Shown: positions 44,091 through 53,806 of the stretch, one piece after another
Position numbering within the stretch: position 1 is the first letter of the stretch
Layout of the letters: each line of letters opens with the position of its first letter
Assembly (NCBI GenBank): GCA_027484445.1
Contig: JAIXSY010000007.1
Location: forward strand, 62,001-126,000
Direction: 5' to 3'
DNA from: Verrucomicrobiaceae bacterium
Lineage (GTDB): Bacteria; Verrucomicrobiota; Verrucomicrobiia; Verrucomicrobiales; Verrucomicrobiaceae
DNA length: 64,000 nt
Translations under genes and position numbers: made by a program
The notes under the pieces: generated by a model
Databases searched by the model: none
What the model was told of the DNA's origin: nothing
The model's input: the letters and a program-made list of their open reading frames with translations, nothing else

Positions 44091-47000
44091 ATGGCACCAT
44101 GCGTGGATTCCCATCGTTTGCAGGTAGCTGCCTCCCGGAGTGGTCGGCTTGGCTGGTTTTCGATTCAGGGTTGGGTTGGGGTGGCACTTGGGGTGCTGGT
44201 TGGCATGGGGCCGGTGGTGGCTCAGGAGGCGGCGCGACCTTGGTCTGAGCGCGAGACACGACTGGCGAATGAATACCTCTCCCTGCTGGTCACGCAGCCG
44301 GAGTATGGGCGCGTGGTGGATCTGGTCTGGGCGCTTTACGAGAAGCATGAAGCGACAGCGCTGCTGATGCAGAGCGTGGCTGCGCAGGTGCAGTCCCAGC
44401 GGCATCCAGCGCTCGTGCTGGTGCTTGGCCACCTTCAGCGCAAGGCGGGGGATCTGAAAAAGGCTGCTGTCTCTTACGAGCAGGCGCTGAGCAGCGCGGA
44501 GCACAAGCCGCTGGCTCTGCAAGCCCTGGCGGAGGTCGCCCAGGAGCAGGGCGATCCAGCCAAGGGCTACCAGTGGATGGGCCAACTGAACGCACTGCTG
44601 CCAGACACGGATGGGCGCAAGGTGGAGGTGCTCCTGCGCTTGGGCACGCTAGCTCTGGCCGCGCAAAAGAACGAAGACGCGGCGCGTGCCTGGGAGCAGG
44701 CGGCGCGGCTGCGCAGCGGTGATTTTGCTCTGACGCGTCAGGTGGCGGAGCTGATCCTGCGTGCGGGTTTTCCTGAGCGGGCGGCGGCCTTTTACACAGC
44801 GCTGGCGGGTCAAAGTGACCCTCAGAAGCGGCTGGATGCGCTCTATGACCTAGCGCGCATCCATGAGCATGCGGATCAGTTTGAAAAAGCGGATGCTGCT
44901 CTGAAGCAGGGGCTGTCGCTGCTGGACTTTCGCGATGGGCGCTATGTGGATTTTTTCCGCCGCCGCGTGCGTTTGCACGAGCGTTTTGGCCTTCTGGAGG
45001 AGCTGCGTCAGGCGTTGCAAAAAGGCCTGGGTGAGCAGGCACTGCGGGATCTAGCGCGCTTTCATGAGATGACTGCGGATGCCGAGGCGCGTGTGGAGAC
45101 GATGCGGGAGCTCGTGAAAGTGGCACCTCAGGTGGATGACTACCGCTGGGAGCTGGTGCGGCTGCTGCTGGATCACGATGGCACCGTGGAGGCTGCCAAG
45201 CTGTTGGACGAGCGTCTGAAGGGGGATGGCAGCGATTTGCCGGCCCTGATTTTTCTCCGCTGTGAGGCTGACCTGCGTGCGGGCCAGCAGGCTGAGGCCG
45301 TGAAACGGCTGCGCCAGTTGCTGGAGACTGCGGCGGGCAAGGCAGAGCTGGAAAAGCAGGCGCTGGCCTTTGCTCAGCAACGTGCGCTGGATGAGATCAT
45401 CGAGTTCATCTTGAAGGCGCGAGTGGAGCGTGAGCCGGATCGTGCAGAGGCGGTGTTTGAACTGGCGGCCTACCATCGTGCGCGGAAGGACATGGCCGCT
45501 GCGGATGTGCTGCTGCGGCGCTTCACCGCAGGCGCTGCTGATGATCAGGAGCGGCAGCGTCGGCTGAATGAAGCGGCGTCTTTCATGGCGGCGGGCAGTG
45601 ATCTGGACACGGCCATCATGCTGGCCCGTGAGGCCGTGGCGAAGCCTGGCGCAGGGCGTGAGGAGTTCCTGCGCTTGGCCGATCTGCTGGCTGAGCATGC
45701 TGAGCCTGAGGAAGCGATGGAGTGGCTGGAGCGCGCCTGGAAGGCCTCCAAAAACGAGGAGGAAGGTGTGGATGTGGATGAGCGCATTCAGTCGCTGCTG
45801 CTGGGGGAAAAGAAGAAGGAGCCGACCCAGTCCCGCGGCACGGGAGGTGACTTCCAGCTTCCCGATGTGTTCACGGGAAAGGGCTTTGGCACGACCGATA
45901 CGTCTGCCACGGCCCAACCAGAAGTGCAGGCGACGGAGCTGCTGATCGAGCGGGCTCAGCAGTTTTTTTCCAAAGCGATCCCACCTGGTGCTGATCCTGC
46001 GCGGACCGCGACACCAGCTTCTCGGCTGGAGCTTTTCCGCGCAGCCTGGTGGGCGGTGCGTGCTAGATTGCATGAGGAGGCCTATGCGGTTTTTCGTCGG
46101 CTAGAGGAGGTGTCGCCAGGACAAAGTCTGCCGCTAGAGGCTGAGAAGCTGCTGCTGGAATTGACGCTGGAGGACAAGAACACAGGGCTAGCGCTGCGGG
46201 TGTTGCGTCGCTTGATCGCTAAAGATGCCTCGAATCCCATTCGCTACACGCTGCGTCTGGCGGAACTGCTGTTGGAGGATGAACAAGCGGCGTCTGCGGC
46301 CATCAATGTCGGGCTTTCCCATGAGCGTACGGGTTGGCGTTTGGCGAATGAGCCGCCGCCACCGGGGCGAGCGGCCACGCTCTTGCTAGAGCGGGCCTAC
46401 CGTGAGGCACCGGACTCGGAACCTTTGCTGAATGCGCTGACGCAGTGCTACACGCTCCAGCAGCGCGCGGATGATGCGCTGAAGCTTTGGCAGCAGGCGA
46501 TTGAGCGCGCCACGGGCAGCACGGCGGTGATGCTTTTGCAACGCTATGCGGAGATGCTGCTGCAGCGGAATAAGTTGCCCGAGCATGTGGCGGCCCAGCT
46601 GCGGATTGTGGAAATGGAAACGGAGGTGAAGCGCCGCCGCGAGACCTTCAAGCGGTTCCTGGATCGCCTGCTTTGGGCCGGGGAAGGAGGCGGGGAGCTG
46701 CCTGAGGAGGTGCTGAGAGATCGTCTGAAGCTGATTCGTGATTCACTCCAGGCTCTGGTGAAAAAGCATCCCTTCGATGGCTTTTACCACGAGGCACTGG
46801 CCGGGGTGCATGAGCGCGCAGGAGATGCAGCGCAGGCCTTTCAGTCGATGAAGCTGGCCTACTACACCGCGCCAGATACGCCCTTTTCGCTGGATCAACT
46901 GCGGGAGGCTGCTCTGAAGGCTGGTGACCTGAAGGCGGCGATTTATTTCCAAAAGCAAATCGCGGCGAGTGCGGCCCCCGCCCAGGCGGCGGAGGAGTCT

Positions 47001-50000
47001 CGACGTCTGGTCGAGATGCTGGAGCAGACCTTTCAGATCGCGGAGGCAGATCGCGTGCGTCGGCGTCTGGAGAGTCGTTTTTCACAAGATGCCACGGCAC
47101 TGGAGGCATTGGCTGAACATTACCGCAGCACGGGACAGGATGAGGCGGAGCGACGTGTCTATGAGCAGATTGCGCGCGTTCGTCCATGGGATGCGAAGTC
47201 TGAGCTGCGGCTGGCTTTGAAGTGCCTGCGTCTGGCGGATGAGGACTCGGCGCGCCGATACCTGAGGGAAATCCTGCGCCGCACGCAGGCTCAGGCGTTG
47301 ATGCCTTCGCTGGGCCAGAGCGTGACGCGTCTGCCGCTGCCTTTGGCGGAGCAGAGGAAGGCTGGCGTGCCGGGACCGGTGACGGAGATTTTGTCTGATC
47401 TGGACACGGTGCCTGGGCTGACCAGTGCGGAGGTGGCGACGCTGCGCGCCTTTCTCAGCCTGCCACGTGCGGAGTTTTTGGAGCTGCCCACAGAGGTGCC
47501 GCACATCCGGCTGCGTGCGCTCGAGGAGCTGGCTCGGCTGCATGAGCGAGCAGGGACGACGCAGGCCTGGCTGGCTGAGGTCGCTGGTCTGAAGTCGCCC
47601 GTGGATCGTCTCTGGGCCTTGTATTTCGCAAAGTTGGGCATGCCTTTTCGTCAGGAGTTGGATGCGCTGATGAGCGGCCAGGGGAAGGGTTCCCTGGGCC
47701 TGGAGGAGCGCTTTTGCCACACTTGGTTGACGGTGCGCACGGGTGGCATGGAGACGGCGCTGTCCTGGGCCACGCAGCCTGCTCTGGTGGGAGAGCTGCT
47801 GGAGTCACGCCAGAGGATGCTGCTGGCTGTGGCGGCGACGCTGGCGGACATGGAGGACTACCGCTTTGCCAAAGGTGAACTGGAGCGCCTGGGCACGCTG
47901 CGCAGTGTCTCGGTGCTGGATATTTTGCGGCGGTTGCAGGATCAGCAGCGCTACCCTGAGGCGCTGGAGTTGGGCGAAAGCCTGAGCCGACACAATCCTG
48001 CGTTAGGCAGTGCGTTTGTCTTCTCCTTGGCCCGCATCGCAGAGGCTGCGGAGCGCTGGGATTTGGCGCGGGATTACCTGGGGCGTGTGGTGCGCGGCAG
48101 CGTGCAGCCCGAGGCCTACCGTGGCACTTACGATCCCTACCTCTTCAGCCTGAGTGCGGCGAATCGACTGGCCACCAGTGCGGAGGAGCGGGAAAAGAAC
48201 CTGCGCTCCGCTTGGCGGCACCTTCAGGCCACGCCTGCCTCAGCGATGACTAGCCTGCGCAAGGCAGCCGTGGTCGGTCTGGCGGGTGCGCCGGAAAAAG
48301 CAGCGCAGGAGATGGAAGCACTGTTGACGGGAGATTTCCTGCCTGCGCGCCAGATTGGTGAACCGCGAGGAATGCTAATGCCGCAGGGCTCACCGCGCTG
48401 GGAGGAGCCGATGCATCTGCGCTCGCTCTGGGAAGAGACGCGCGAGATCCAGGCACGGTTCACCCATGAAGGATTGGGCGAGGTGGTGCGCCAAGTGAAC
48501 GACCGGCTTTCCTCCCGCTGGGGCGGCATTGCGCTCAGTTCGCGCTCGGGGTTGGAGTTTGGCGAATGGCGCCTGGGGCACTTGATCCGCCGGATGCGCG
48601 CTGCGGATTACCCGACCCGCCTGCGGATGCTGCGGGAGCATCTGGCCAGCGTGGACATGCGTCAGGAGGTGTCCGTGGACACGCTGAGCGAGCTCGGTGG
48701 GCGCTTGGAGACGGCGGGCATGTCGCGCGAGGCGATTGAGATCTACGGCATGTTGCCTAGCCGTGCCCCGGCGAATCCCGAATACGCGCAGCTGCTGATT
48801 CGTGTGGCTGAGGCCGCGCTAGACACGCGGACGGGGCTAAAGTTTACCCTGCAACTGCTGGAGGCCGAGCCGCCTTACAAGCCGCCGCAACCTGGGGATG
48901 AGGTGCTGCGTGAGAAGCATGCCCATTTCCTCGCGCTGGAGTATGATTTAGAGGCGCTGAAGCAGCGCGGCTATCTGCCTGCACCTACGAAGGTGCTGCA
49001 GGGCCGCATTCCCCACGAGGTTCCCTACCTGCGTGAGCTGGCTTTGCAGTGTGAAAAAAGAGGCCTAGATGAGCAGGCGATGGAGGCCTGGACGCGCCTG
49101 CATGAAGCCTTTGAGGCTAACCAAGAGCGTGGCATCCAGCCGGATGCGGAAAGCTGCGTGCACCTGGCCCGGCTGCGTGTGAAGCAAAGGCAGCTGCCGC
49201 AGGCGCTGGCTGTGCTGCGAAAGGTGCCGCTGGTGGAAAAGTCAGGTGAGCAGGGCAGGGAGGCTCTGAAGTTGCGTGCCCAGCTCGCGGCTGAGACAGC
49301 GCAGTGGGATGAGTTTCGAGAAATGATGAGCATGGCGGTGAAGCTGCGGGCGCTGGATGCCATCACCCACATCGCGGATCTGTGCCGTCACCACGCGCGG
49401 CAGCAGGACGGGTTGGATTTTCTCACTCAGGCGGAGCGTACGCTAAAAGAGGATGAGGAGCGCTTCACCCTGCGGCTGGAACTGCTGCGCCTGCTGGCCG
49501 CAGATCCGACCTGGACACCGGCCGTGGGGCGTGCGCAGGTGGCTGCGCTGTTTCGGGTGCGGCACCGGGGGCGAGAGGCACTGGCCAGCGTGATGGACTG
49601 GATGACGGCCGAGGCTGGGGGCAGGAATCGGGAGGCGTGGCTGCCACTTTTGCGCGCAGAGGTCCATGCGGGCACGGATCGTCCGCTGGCAGCACTTGCG
49701 CTCAGTGCCTTCGCAGCGGCGGAGGTGCCGACTCTGGCTGAGGATCTCGACATCGGTTGGCGGGGGCTGACAGACCTAGACCGCGGCTGCGTCGAACTCG
49801 CCGCTGAGCATTTGCTGAAGGTGGGGCGTGCCGATCTGGCTTGGCAGGCCTGCCGGGTGCTCCAGGAGCTGCCTTCCATGCGTCTGGATAGCCGGAAGCA
49901 ACCTCTGATGCTGCGCGTGGCACATGCGCAGGGGGATCGTGTGCTCATGCGGGAGCTTTTTGCTGAAGTGGTGCGCATGCCTGTGCCGGGTGGCAGCCGA

Positions 50001-50360
50001 ACGGTGGAGTGGGCTCAGGCTCTGCGGGAGTGCGGTGAGCTGGGCCTTGCGCGTGAGCTTTACCAGACTGCGCTCGAACGCATGGAAGCGACCGGAGGAG
50101 CTCCGCCCGAGGTGGTGGCGGGCTGGGCGCGATTCCTCATTGTGGAAAAGCAGCACGATGCGGCTGAGGCTTTTCTGCTGCGCGAGGTTTGGCAATTGCC
50201 CGATCAAGCGGCGGAGCTGCTGTTCGACCTGTATGATTCATGGGGCCGATTGGCGCAGATCGACCGTGAGTTGCCGAAGTTTCACCTGACGCAGGGCATT
50301 GAAAAGGAGGTGCTCTATCGTGCCTCCGAAGCACGTGCCAAGGCGGCTACGCGGCCATGA
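44091..50360 (+). CDS. Giant exported TPR protein (2,089 residues)
   Basis: A possible signal segment (WVGVALGVLVGMGPVVAQ) precedes more than 2,000 residues of Leu/Ala/Glu-rich helical repeats. TPR-like units recur throughout, for example AAVSYEQALSSAEHKPLALQ, AARAWEQAARLRSGD, DDALKLWQQAIERATGS, and QAMEAWTRLHEAFEANQ. No enzyme domain is visible. Long exported TPR solenoids act as periplasmic scaffolds. The gene begins three bases after the Pro-rich HHH gene, so the three-gene envelope block is probably one operon. The exact start is uncertain; a GTG at 44103 is an alternative. Confidence 0.75.
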   Translation: MAPCVDSHRLQVAASRSGRLGWFSIQGWVGVALGVLVGMGPVVAQEAARPWSERETRLANEYLSLLVTQPEYGRVVDLVWALYEKHEATALLMQSVAAQVQSQRHPALVLVLGHLQRKAGDLKKAAVSYEQALSSAEHKPLALQALAEVAQEQGDPAKGYQWMGQLNALLPDTDGRKVEVLLRLGTLALAAQKNEDAARAWEQAARLRSGDFALTRQVAELILRAGFPERAAAFYTALAGQSDPQKRLDALYDLARIHEHADQFEKADAALKQGLSLLDFRDGRYVDFFRRRVRLHERFGLLEELRQALQKGLGEQALRDLARFHEMTADAEARVETMRELVKVAPQVDDYRWELVRLLLDHDGTVEAAKLLDERLKGDGSDLPALIFLRCEADLRAGQQAEAVKRLRQLLETAAGKAELEKQALAFAQQRALDEIIEFILKARVEREPDRAEAVFELAAYHRARKDMAAADVLLRRFTAGAADDQERQRRLNEAASFMAAGSDLDTAIMLAREAVAKPGAGREEFLRLADLLAEHAEPEEAMEWLERAWKASKNEEEGVDVDERIQSLLLGEKKKEPTQSRGTGGDFQLPDVFTGKGFGTTDTSATAQPEVQATELLIERAQQFFSKAIPPGADPARTATPASRLELFRAAWWAVRARLHEEAYAVFRRLEEVSPGQSLPLEAEKLLLELTLEDKNTGLALRVLRRLIAKDASNPIRYTLRLAELLLEDEQAASAAINVGLSHERTGWRLANEPPPPGRAATLLLERAYREAPDSEPLLNALTQCYTLQQRADDALKLWQQAIERATGSTAVMLLQRYAEMLLQRNKLPEHVAAQLRIVEMETEVKRRRETFKRFLDRLLWAGEGGGELPEEVLRDRLKLIRDSLQALVKKHPFDGFYHEALAGVHERAGDAAQAFQSMKLAYYTAPDTPFSLDQLREAALKAGDLKAAIYFQKQIAASAAPAQAAEESRRLVEMLEQTFQIAEADRVRRRLESRFSQDATALEALAEHYRSTGQDEAERRVYEQIARVRPWDAKSELRLALKCLRLADEDSARRYLREILRRTQAQALMPSLGQSVTRLPLPLAEQRKAGVPGPVTEILSDLDTVPGLTSAEVATLRAFLSLPRAEFLELPTEVPHIRLRALEELARLHERAGTTQAWLAEVAGLKSPVDRLWALYFAKLGMPFRQELDALMSGQGKGSLGLEERFCHTWLTVRTGGMETALSWATQPALVGELLESRQRMLLAVAATLADMEDYRFAKGELERLGTLRSVSVLDILRRLQDQQRYPEALELGESLSRHNPALGSAFVFSLARIAEAAERWDLARDYLGRVVRGSVQPEAYRGTYDPYLFSLSAANRLATSAEEREKNLRSAWRHLQATPASAMTSLRKAAVVGLAGAPEKAAQEMEALLTGDFLPARQIGEPRGMLMPQGSPRWEEPMHLRSLWEETREIQARFTHEGLGEVVRQVNDRLSSRWGGIALSSRSGLEFGEWRLGHLIRRMRAADYPTRLRMLREHLASVDMRQEVSVDTLSELGGRLETAGMSREAIEIYGMLPSRAPANPEYAQLLIRVAEAALDTRTGLKFTLQLLEAEPPYKPPQPGDEVLREKHAHFLALEYDLEALKQRGYLPAPTKVLQGRIPHEVPYLRELALQCEKRGLDEQAMEAWTRLHEAFEANQERGIQPDAESCVHLARLRVKQRQLPQALAVLRKVPLVEKSGEQGREALKLRAQLAAETAQWDEFREMMSMAVKLRALDAITHIADLCRHHARQQDGLDFLTQAERTLKEDEERFTLRLELLRLLAADPTWTPAVGRAQVAALFRVRHRGREALASVMDWMTAEAGGRNREAWLPLLRAEVHAGTDRPLAALALSAFAAAEVPTLAEDLDIGWRGLTDLDRGCVELAAEHLLKVGRADLAWQACRVLQELPSMRLDSRKQPLMLRVAHAQGDRVLMRELFAEVVRMPVPGGSRTVEWAQALRECGELGLARELYQTALERMEATGGAPPEVVAGWARFLIVEKQHDAAEAFLLREVWQLPDQAAELLFDLYDSWGRLAQIDRELPKFHLTQGIEKEVLYRASEARAKAATRP

Positions 50361-50363
50361 GAC

Positions 50364-50693
50364 TCAGCCCTGAGGATCGCGTGGTGGGCTGAAGTCAAAG
50401 GAGCGAACCCGCTCAGGGCGCAGCGGCGTTCGACCGCCGTTTTTCTGCCGAAAGCCATCGAAGGCCATGTCTGAGCCGTCCACCTTCATCTGATAAACCA
50501 TCTTCAGCAGGGTGCCGAGGCGTCCTTTGGGGAACCCGGCTTTGTTCGCGAACCATGCCAGGTATTCCACCGGCAGGTCGTAGATCGGCACACCGTTTGG
50601 AGGGCGGAATTGAGGGCCGAATTTACCGAAGGGCATGTGCGTGCGGCCGATCTCAGTGAGATCGCGCTGCATTTGAGCGGCGAGGTCATCCAC
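50364..50693 (-). CDS. DUF3820-family protein
   Basis: The 109-residue protein has the DUF3820 pattern: MPFGKFGPQ, then IYDLPVEYLAWFANKAGFPKGRLGTLL. The family, sometimes called putative quorum-sensing-regulated virulence factor, has no firm biochemical function. Ends are compact with no signal or membrane segment. It is convergent with the TPR gene three bases away and 12 bases downstream of the PQQ-propeller gene on the same strand, so the two may be co-transcribed. Confidence 0.8.
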   Translation of the reverse strand: MDDLAAQMQRDLTEIGRTHMPFGKFGPQFRPPNGVPIYDLPVEYLAWFANKAGFPKGRLGTLLKMVYQMKVDGSDMAFDGFRQKNGGRTPLRPERVRSFDFSPPRDPQG

Positions 50694-50705
50694 GGCGCGT
50701 GTGAC

Positions 50706-52001
50706 TCAGGGGACGGGGGCGGATTTGCTGCCGATGCACCAGAGGGATTTTTCCGTGCGGACGTAGAGACGGCCTTCGCCAATCGCAGGGCTGGCATTGA
50801 TGGGCGCGTCCAACTTGGTGGCGCTGAGCTGCTCGAACTTGGGCCCTGCCTTCAGGATGATGAGGTCGCCCTGCTGGCTGCCGGCGAAGACCTTGCCATC
50901 TCCCGCGACGGGGCTGCTGAAGAACTTGCTGCTGCCAGCACTGCCGTTCACGCGCTCTTCATACAGCATTTTTCCGGTCTCAAATTCGGCCACTTTCAGG
51001 ATGCCGCCATCGCCCAGCAGGTAAAGCAGGCCATCCATGACGAGCGGAGAGGGCACGTAAGGTAGGCCTTTGCTAAACTCAAAGGGCAGCGGCTTCGGCT
51101 CTGCACCGCTGATGTCGATGGCGGCGAATTCCTTCACTCCACCGCCCGTGCCAAAGGTGCAGAAGTAGCGCTCTCCATCAAGCACACCCGAGCCCAGGCT
51201 GCGCTGGCTGAAGCCGGGATTGTATTGCCAGTTCTTTTTCCCCGTGCTGGGGTCGATGCCCATGACACCGCTGGCGTTGTTTGTGCAGACGACCTCGTTT
51301 TTGCCATCGGCACGCTTGTGCACGACAGGCGTGGAAAAGGTGTTCAGGCAGTTCGGAAGCTCTGTTTTCCAGAGGGTTTTTCCGGTCTTGGCATCCAGGC
51401 CGACGATGCAGGCTTTCCAGGCCTGCTGCACGGGGTCTTCGGTGTAAACTTTGCCATCGCGCTGCCAATCGAATTCGCTGCGCACGATCATGACGCCCTC
51501 CACCACGACGGGTGAGATGCCGGTGCCGTGCTCGTGGATGTAGTCGGCCACGTGATCGTTGCGCCAGAGCAGCTGGCCTGCGTGATCCAGAGCCAGAGCC
51601 TGGATGGTGGTGCCGGTGCACCAGTTGATGTAAATGCGCTCCGCATCCACAAAGGGAGAGCTGCTCGTGAAGCTATTGAAGTTGTGCTTCTTGTGTTCGG
51701 TGAAGCTCTCCTCGTGCCGCCAGATCTCCGATCCATCTTTGGCCGAAAGCAAAATCACTGCGCGCTTGCCTGGGCCGGTTTCAGCAGTGACCACGACCTT
51801 GTCCTGCCAGAGCACGGGAGAGGACCAGCCTTTTCCCAGCTCCACCTGCCAGACCGTGGTTTCTGGGGCGACCTTTTCCGGCAGCCCTGTTGTCTTGGCC
51901 ACGCCACTGCCGTTCGGCCCGCGGAAGCGATTCCAGTCCGTCGCGGCCTGCGCAGCAAAGGAGATGCAGAGAAGAAGGGAGGCGAGGAGACGAATTTTCA
52001 T
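50706..52001 (-). CDS. Secreted PQQ-like beta-propeller protein
   Basis: The 431-residue protein has a signal peptide (MKIRLLASLLLCISFAAQA) and a beta-propeller of PQQ-type blades: FRGPNGSGVAKTTGLP, LSAKDGSEIWRHE, LDHAGQLLWRN, LDAKTGKTLWKTELP and GIDPSTGKKNWQYN. The family is very common in Verrucomicrobiota and Planctomycetota and includes BamB-like scaffolds and quinoprotein dehydrogenases; quinone ligands are not evident. I chose the ATG at 52001 because the signal peptide starts there. Confidence 0.85.
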   Translation of the reverse strand: MKIRLLASLLLCISFAAQAATDWNRFRGPNGSGVAKTTGLPEKVAPETTVWQVELGKGWSSPVLWQDKVVVTAETGPGKRAVILLSAKDGSEIWRHEESFTEHKKHNFNSFTSSSPFVDAERIYINWCTGTTIQALALDHAGQLLWRNDHVADYIHEHGTGISPVVVEGVMIVRSEFDWQRDGKVYTEDPVQQAWKACIVGLDAKTGKTLWKTELPNCLNTFSTPVVHKRADGKNEVVCTNNASGVMGIDPSTGKKNWQYNPGFSQRSLGSGVLDGERYFCTFGTGGGVKEFAAIDISGAEPKPLPFEFSKGLPYVPSPLVMDGLLYLLGDGGILKVAEFETGKMLYEERVNGSAGSSKFFSSPVAGDGKVFAGSQQGDLIILKAGPKFEQLSATKLDAPINASPAIGEGRLYVRTEKSLWCIGSKSAPVP

Positions 52002-52168
52002 GACGAGACAGAATGGCAGTCGGCACAATCGTCGGCGAGCAGTTCTTTCTTGCGATTCATTTCCCCAGGAATGGGCAAGCCTGGGGTGAATCGGCATTCT
52101 TTTCAGCTCTAGCTTGCCAAAGCATCTGTTCACGCGAAGTCTGCTGGGCAACGATCCGTAAACTCACC

Positions 52169-53125
52169 ATGGCACGTCCTTCTGCAGCCAGCCTCGTCGT
52201 CGTCGGGTCCCTGAATGTGGATTTCATCGCGGGCGTGACCCATCTGCCCAAGCCTGGGGACACCATCGTGGCGAATCAGCTCACGAAGCGTTTCGGTGGC
52301 AAGGGCGGCAACCAAGCTCTCTCAGCTGCACGCCATGGAGCCCAGGTGATGATCATCGGCTGTCTGGGCGATGACCCCGATGGCCGCGACTACCGCAACC
52401 ATCTGCGCCGGGAGGGCGTGAACTGCAGTGCTCTGAACACCGTGCGTTCCGTGACGGGCTGTGCGCACATCACGGTGGATGGAAAGGGAGAGAATCAGAT
52501 CGTCGTGATCCCTGGAGCGAACGGCACGCTGACGGGTCCCTCCATCAAAATGCAGCGTGCGCGCATCGCCGTGGCTGGTGCACTGCTCCTGCAGCTAGAG
52601 ATTCCTCTGGAGTCGGCCGTGGAGGCCATCAAGATCGCCAATGAATCCAAGGTGCCGGTGATCCTCAATCCCTCGCCTGTGAACGGCGACTTCCCGTGGA
52701 ATGAGGTTCGGCTCGATGCTGTCCTTGTGAATGACAATGAAGCGCGAGAGATCTTTGGCCTCACCCCATCGGCGGCAGCGCAGCATCATGATTCCTGGAA
52801 AGAGCGGCTGACGAGCAAGCGCATCCGCCATCTGGTCATCACGCGCGGAGCACAACCGACCTTGCTGATCAGCAAAACGGCAGTCACCGAGGTGCCAGCG
52901 CATCCTGTGCAGCCTGTGGACACAGTCGGGGCTGGAGATACCTTCGCGGGTGTCTTTGCCACCCAACTGGCCGAGGGCGCAGAGCTAGCTGAAGCGATCC
53001 GCTGGGCCAACACAGCGGCGGCACTTTCCACGCTTAAACACGGTGCACAGGAGGGCATCCCCTACCGGGGAGATGTGCAGAGCGCGCTTCAGGAGACCAA
53101 GTCATCGGCCCGAACTCGAGCCTGA
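52169..53125 (+). CDS. rbsK: Ribokinase
   Basis: The 318-residue PfkB-family kinase phosphorylates D-ribose to ribose 5-phosphate. SLNVDFIAGVTHLPKPGDT opens the substrate site, RFGGKGGNQALSAARHGAQV is the ribokinase GGKGxNQA motif, NDNEAREI is the NxxE motif, and VDTVGAGDTFAGVFATQLAE supplies the catalytic Asp. These match RbsK better than other PfkB enzymes. No ribose transporter, rbsD or rbsR lies nearby. ATG 52169 is used; an upstream in-frame extension is not conserved-looking. Confidence 0.88.
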   Translation: MARPSAASLVVVGSLNVDFIAGVTHLPKPGDTIVANQLTKRFGGKGGNQALSAARHGAQVMIIGCLGDDPDGRDYRNHLRREGVNCSALNTVRSVTGCAHITVDGKGENQIVVIPGANGTLTGPSIKMQRARIAVAGALLLQLEIPLESAVEAIKIANESKVPVILNPSPVNGDFPWNEVRLDAVLVNDNEAREIFGLTPSAAAQHHDSWKERLTSKRIRHLVITRGAQPTLLISKTAVTEVPAHPVQPVDTVGAGDTFAGVFATQLAEGAELAEAIRWANTAAALSTLKHGAQEGIPYRGDVQSALQETKSSARTRA

Positions 53126-53197
53126 AGTCAGGAAAGGGAAAGGGGTTGCCACCCTAGAGGCGCCATGCTAGCAACCGCGCCCCTGAACCCAATCGTT

Positions 53198-53692
53198 ATG
53201 AACGCCCAGCAACTTTTTGAAGCCGTCGGACCTGAACTGCGTGCCCTGATCCTGGGCTATCTCCAATCCGACGAGCGCCCTGCCTACCGCGCGATGATCC
53301 AGTCACTGGCAGCGGCCCGCAAGCTGCGTCCCCAGTTCATCTTGGACAAATCTCGCGCGCAGCAGCAGGAGTGGGTGCACGGTCAGTTGAAGCTCAAGGG
53401 CAATGGCCCGGTGCTGGAACAGCTGATCCAGATCTGGCTCCTGAAATCGCAGAGCCAGATGCTCATCACCTTCCTTGACGCGATTGGCATTGAGCATGAT
53501 GACAAAGGTCAGGTGGAGAATCTGCCCGAGGAGATCACCGAAGAGAAAGCGAATGCAGGCATCCAAGCCCTCCTGGCCGCCTACCCCGCCAAGCACGTCG
53601 CCCTCTACCTGCACATGTTCCAGCAGCAGCGCCCTGGCGGTTGGGAAGGCCTTGGCAAAGCCATTGAAGCCACCGACGCCCTGAAGCTGTAA
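53198..53692 (+). CDS. Hypothetical helical protein
   Basis: The product is 164 residues from ATG 53198 (MNAQQLFEAVG). It is mostly alpha-helical by composition, with no signal peptide, membrane segment or known motif. ILDKSRAQQQEWVHGQLKLKG and GWEGLGKAIEATDALKL are the most distinctive parts. A start 33 bases upstream is also open. A bidirectional-type terminator follows. I do not recognise the family. Confidence 0.65.
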   Translation: MNAQQLFEAVGPELRALILGYLQSDERPAYRAMIQSLAAARKLRPQFILDKSRAQQQEWVHGQLKLKGNGPVLEQLIQIWLLKSQSQMLITFLDAIGIEHDDKGQVENLPEEITEEKANAGIQALLAAYPAKHVALYLHMFQQQRPGGWEGLGKAIEATDALKL

Positions 53693-53758
53693 TTCGAGAC
53701 AGTTTGGAGTGTTTTCGCTGTAGGCTGTTCCGCCTTCGCTTTTCGCAATCAACTCACG

Positions 53759-53790
53759 AAAAAGGCCGCTGGGAAACCAGCGGCCTTTTT
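53759..53790. terminator. Bidirectional rho-independent terminator between convergent genes
   Basis: AAAAAGGCCGCTGG, a GAAA loop and CCAGCGGCCTTTTT make a 14-bp stem with T runs on both strands. It separates the hypothetical gene on the plus strand from the giant minus-strand gene and can serve both. Confidence 0.9.
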
Positions 53791-53806
53791 GGCGTGGAAG
53801 CAAGGA

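Noticed and set aside
45051..46073. 340-residue minus-strand frame inside the TPR gene
   Set aside because: Only the plus strand shows repeating TPR-like units; this frame is Gln/Arg/His-rich antisense sequence.
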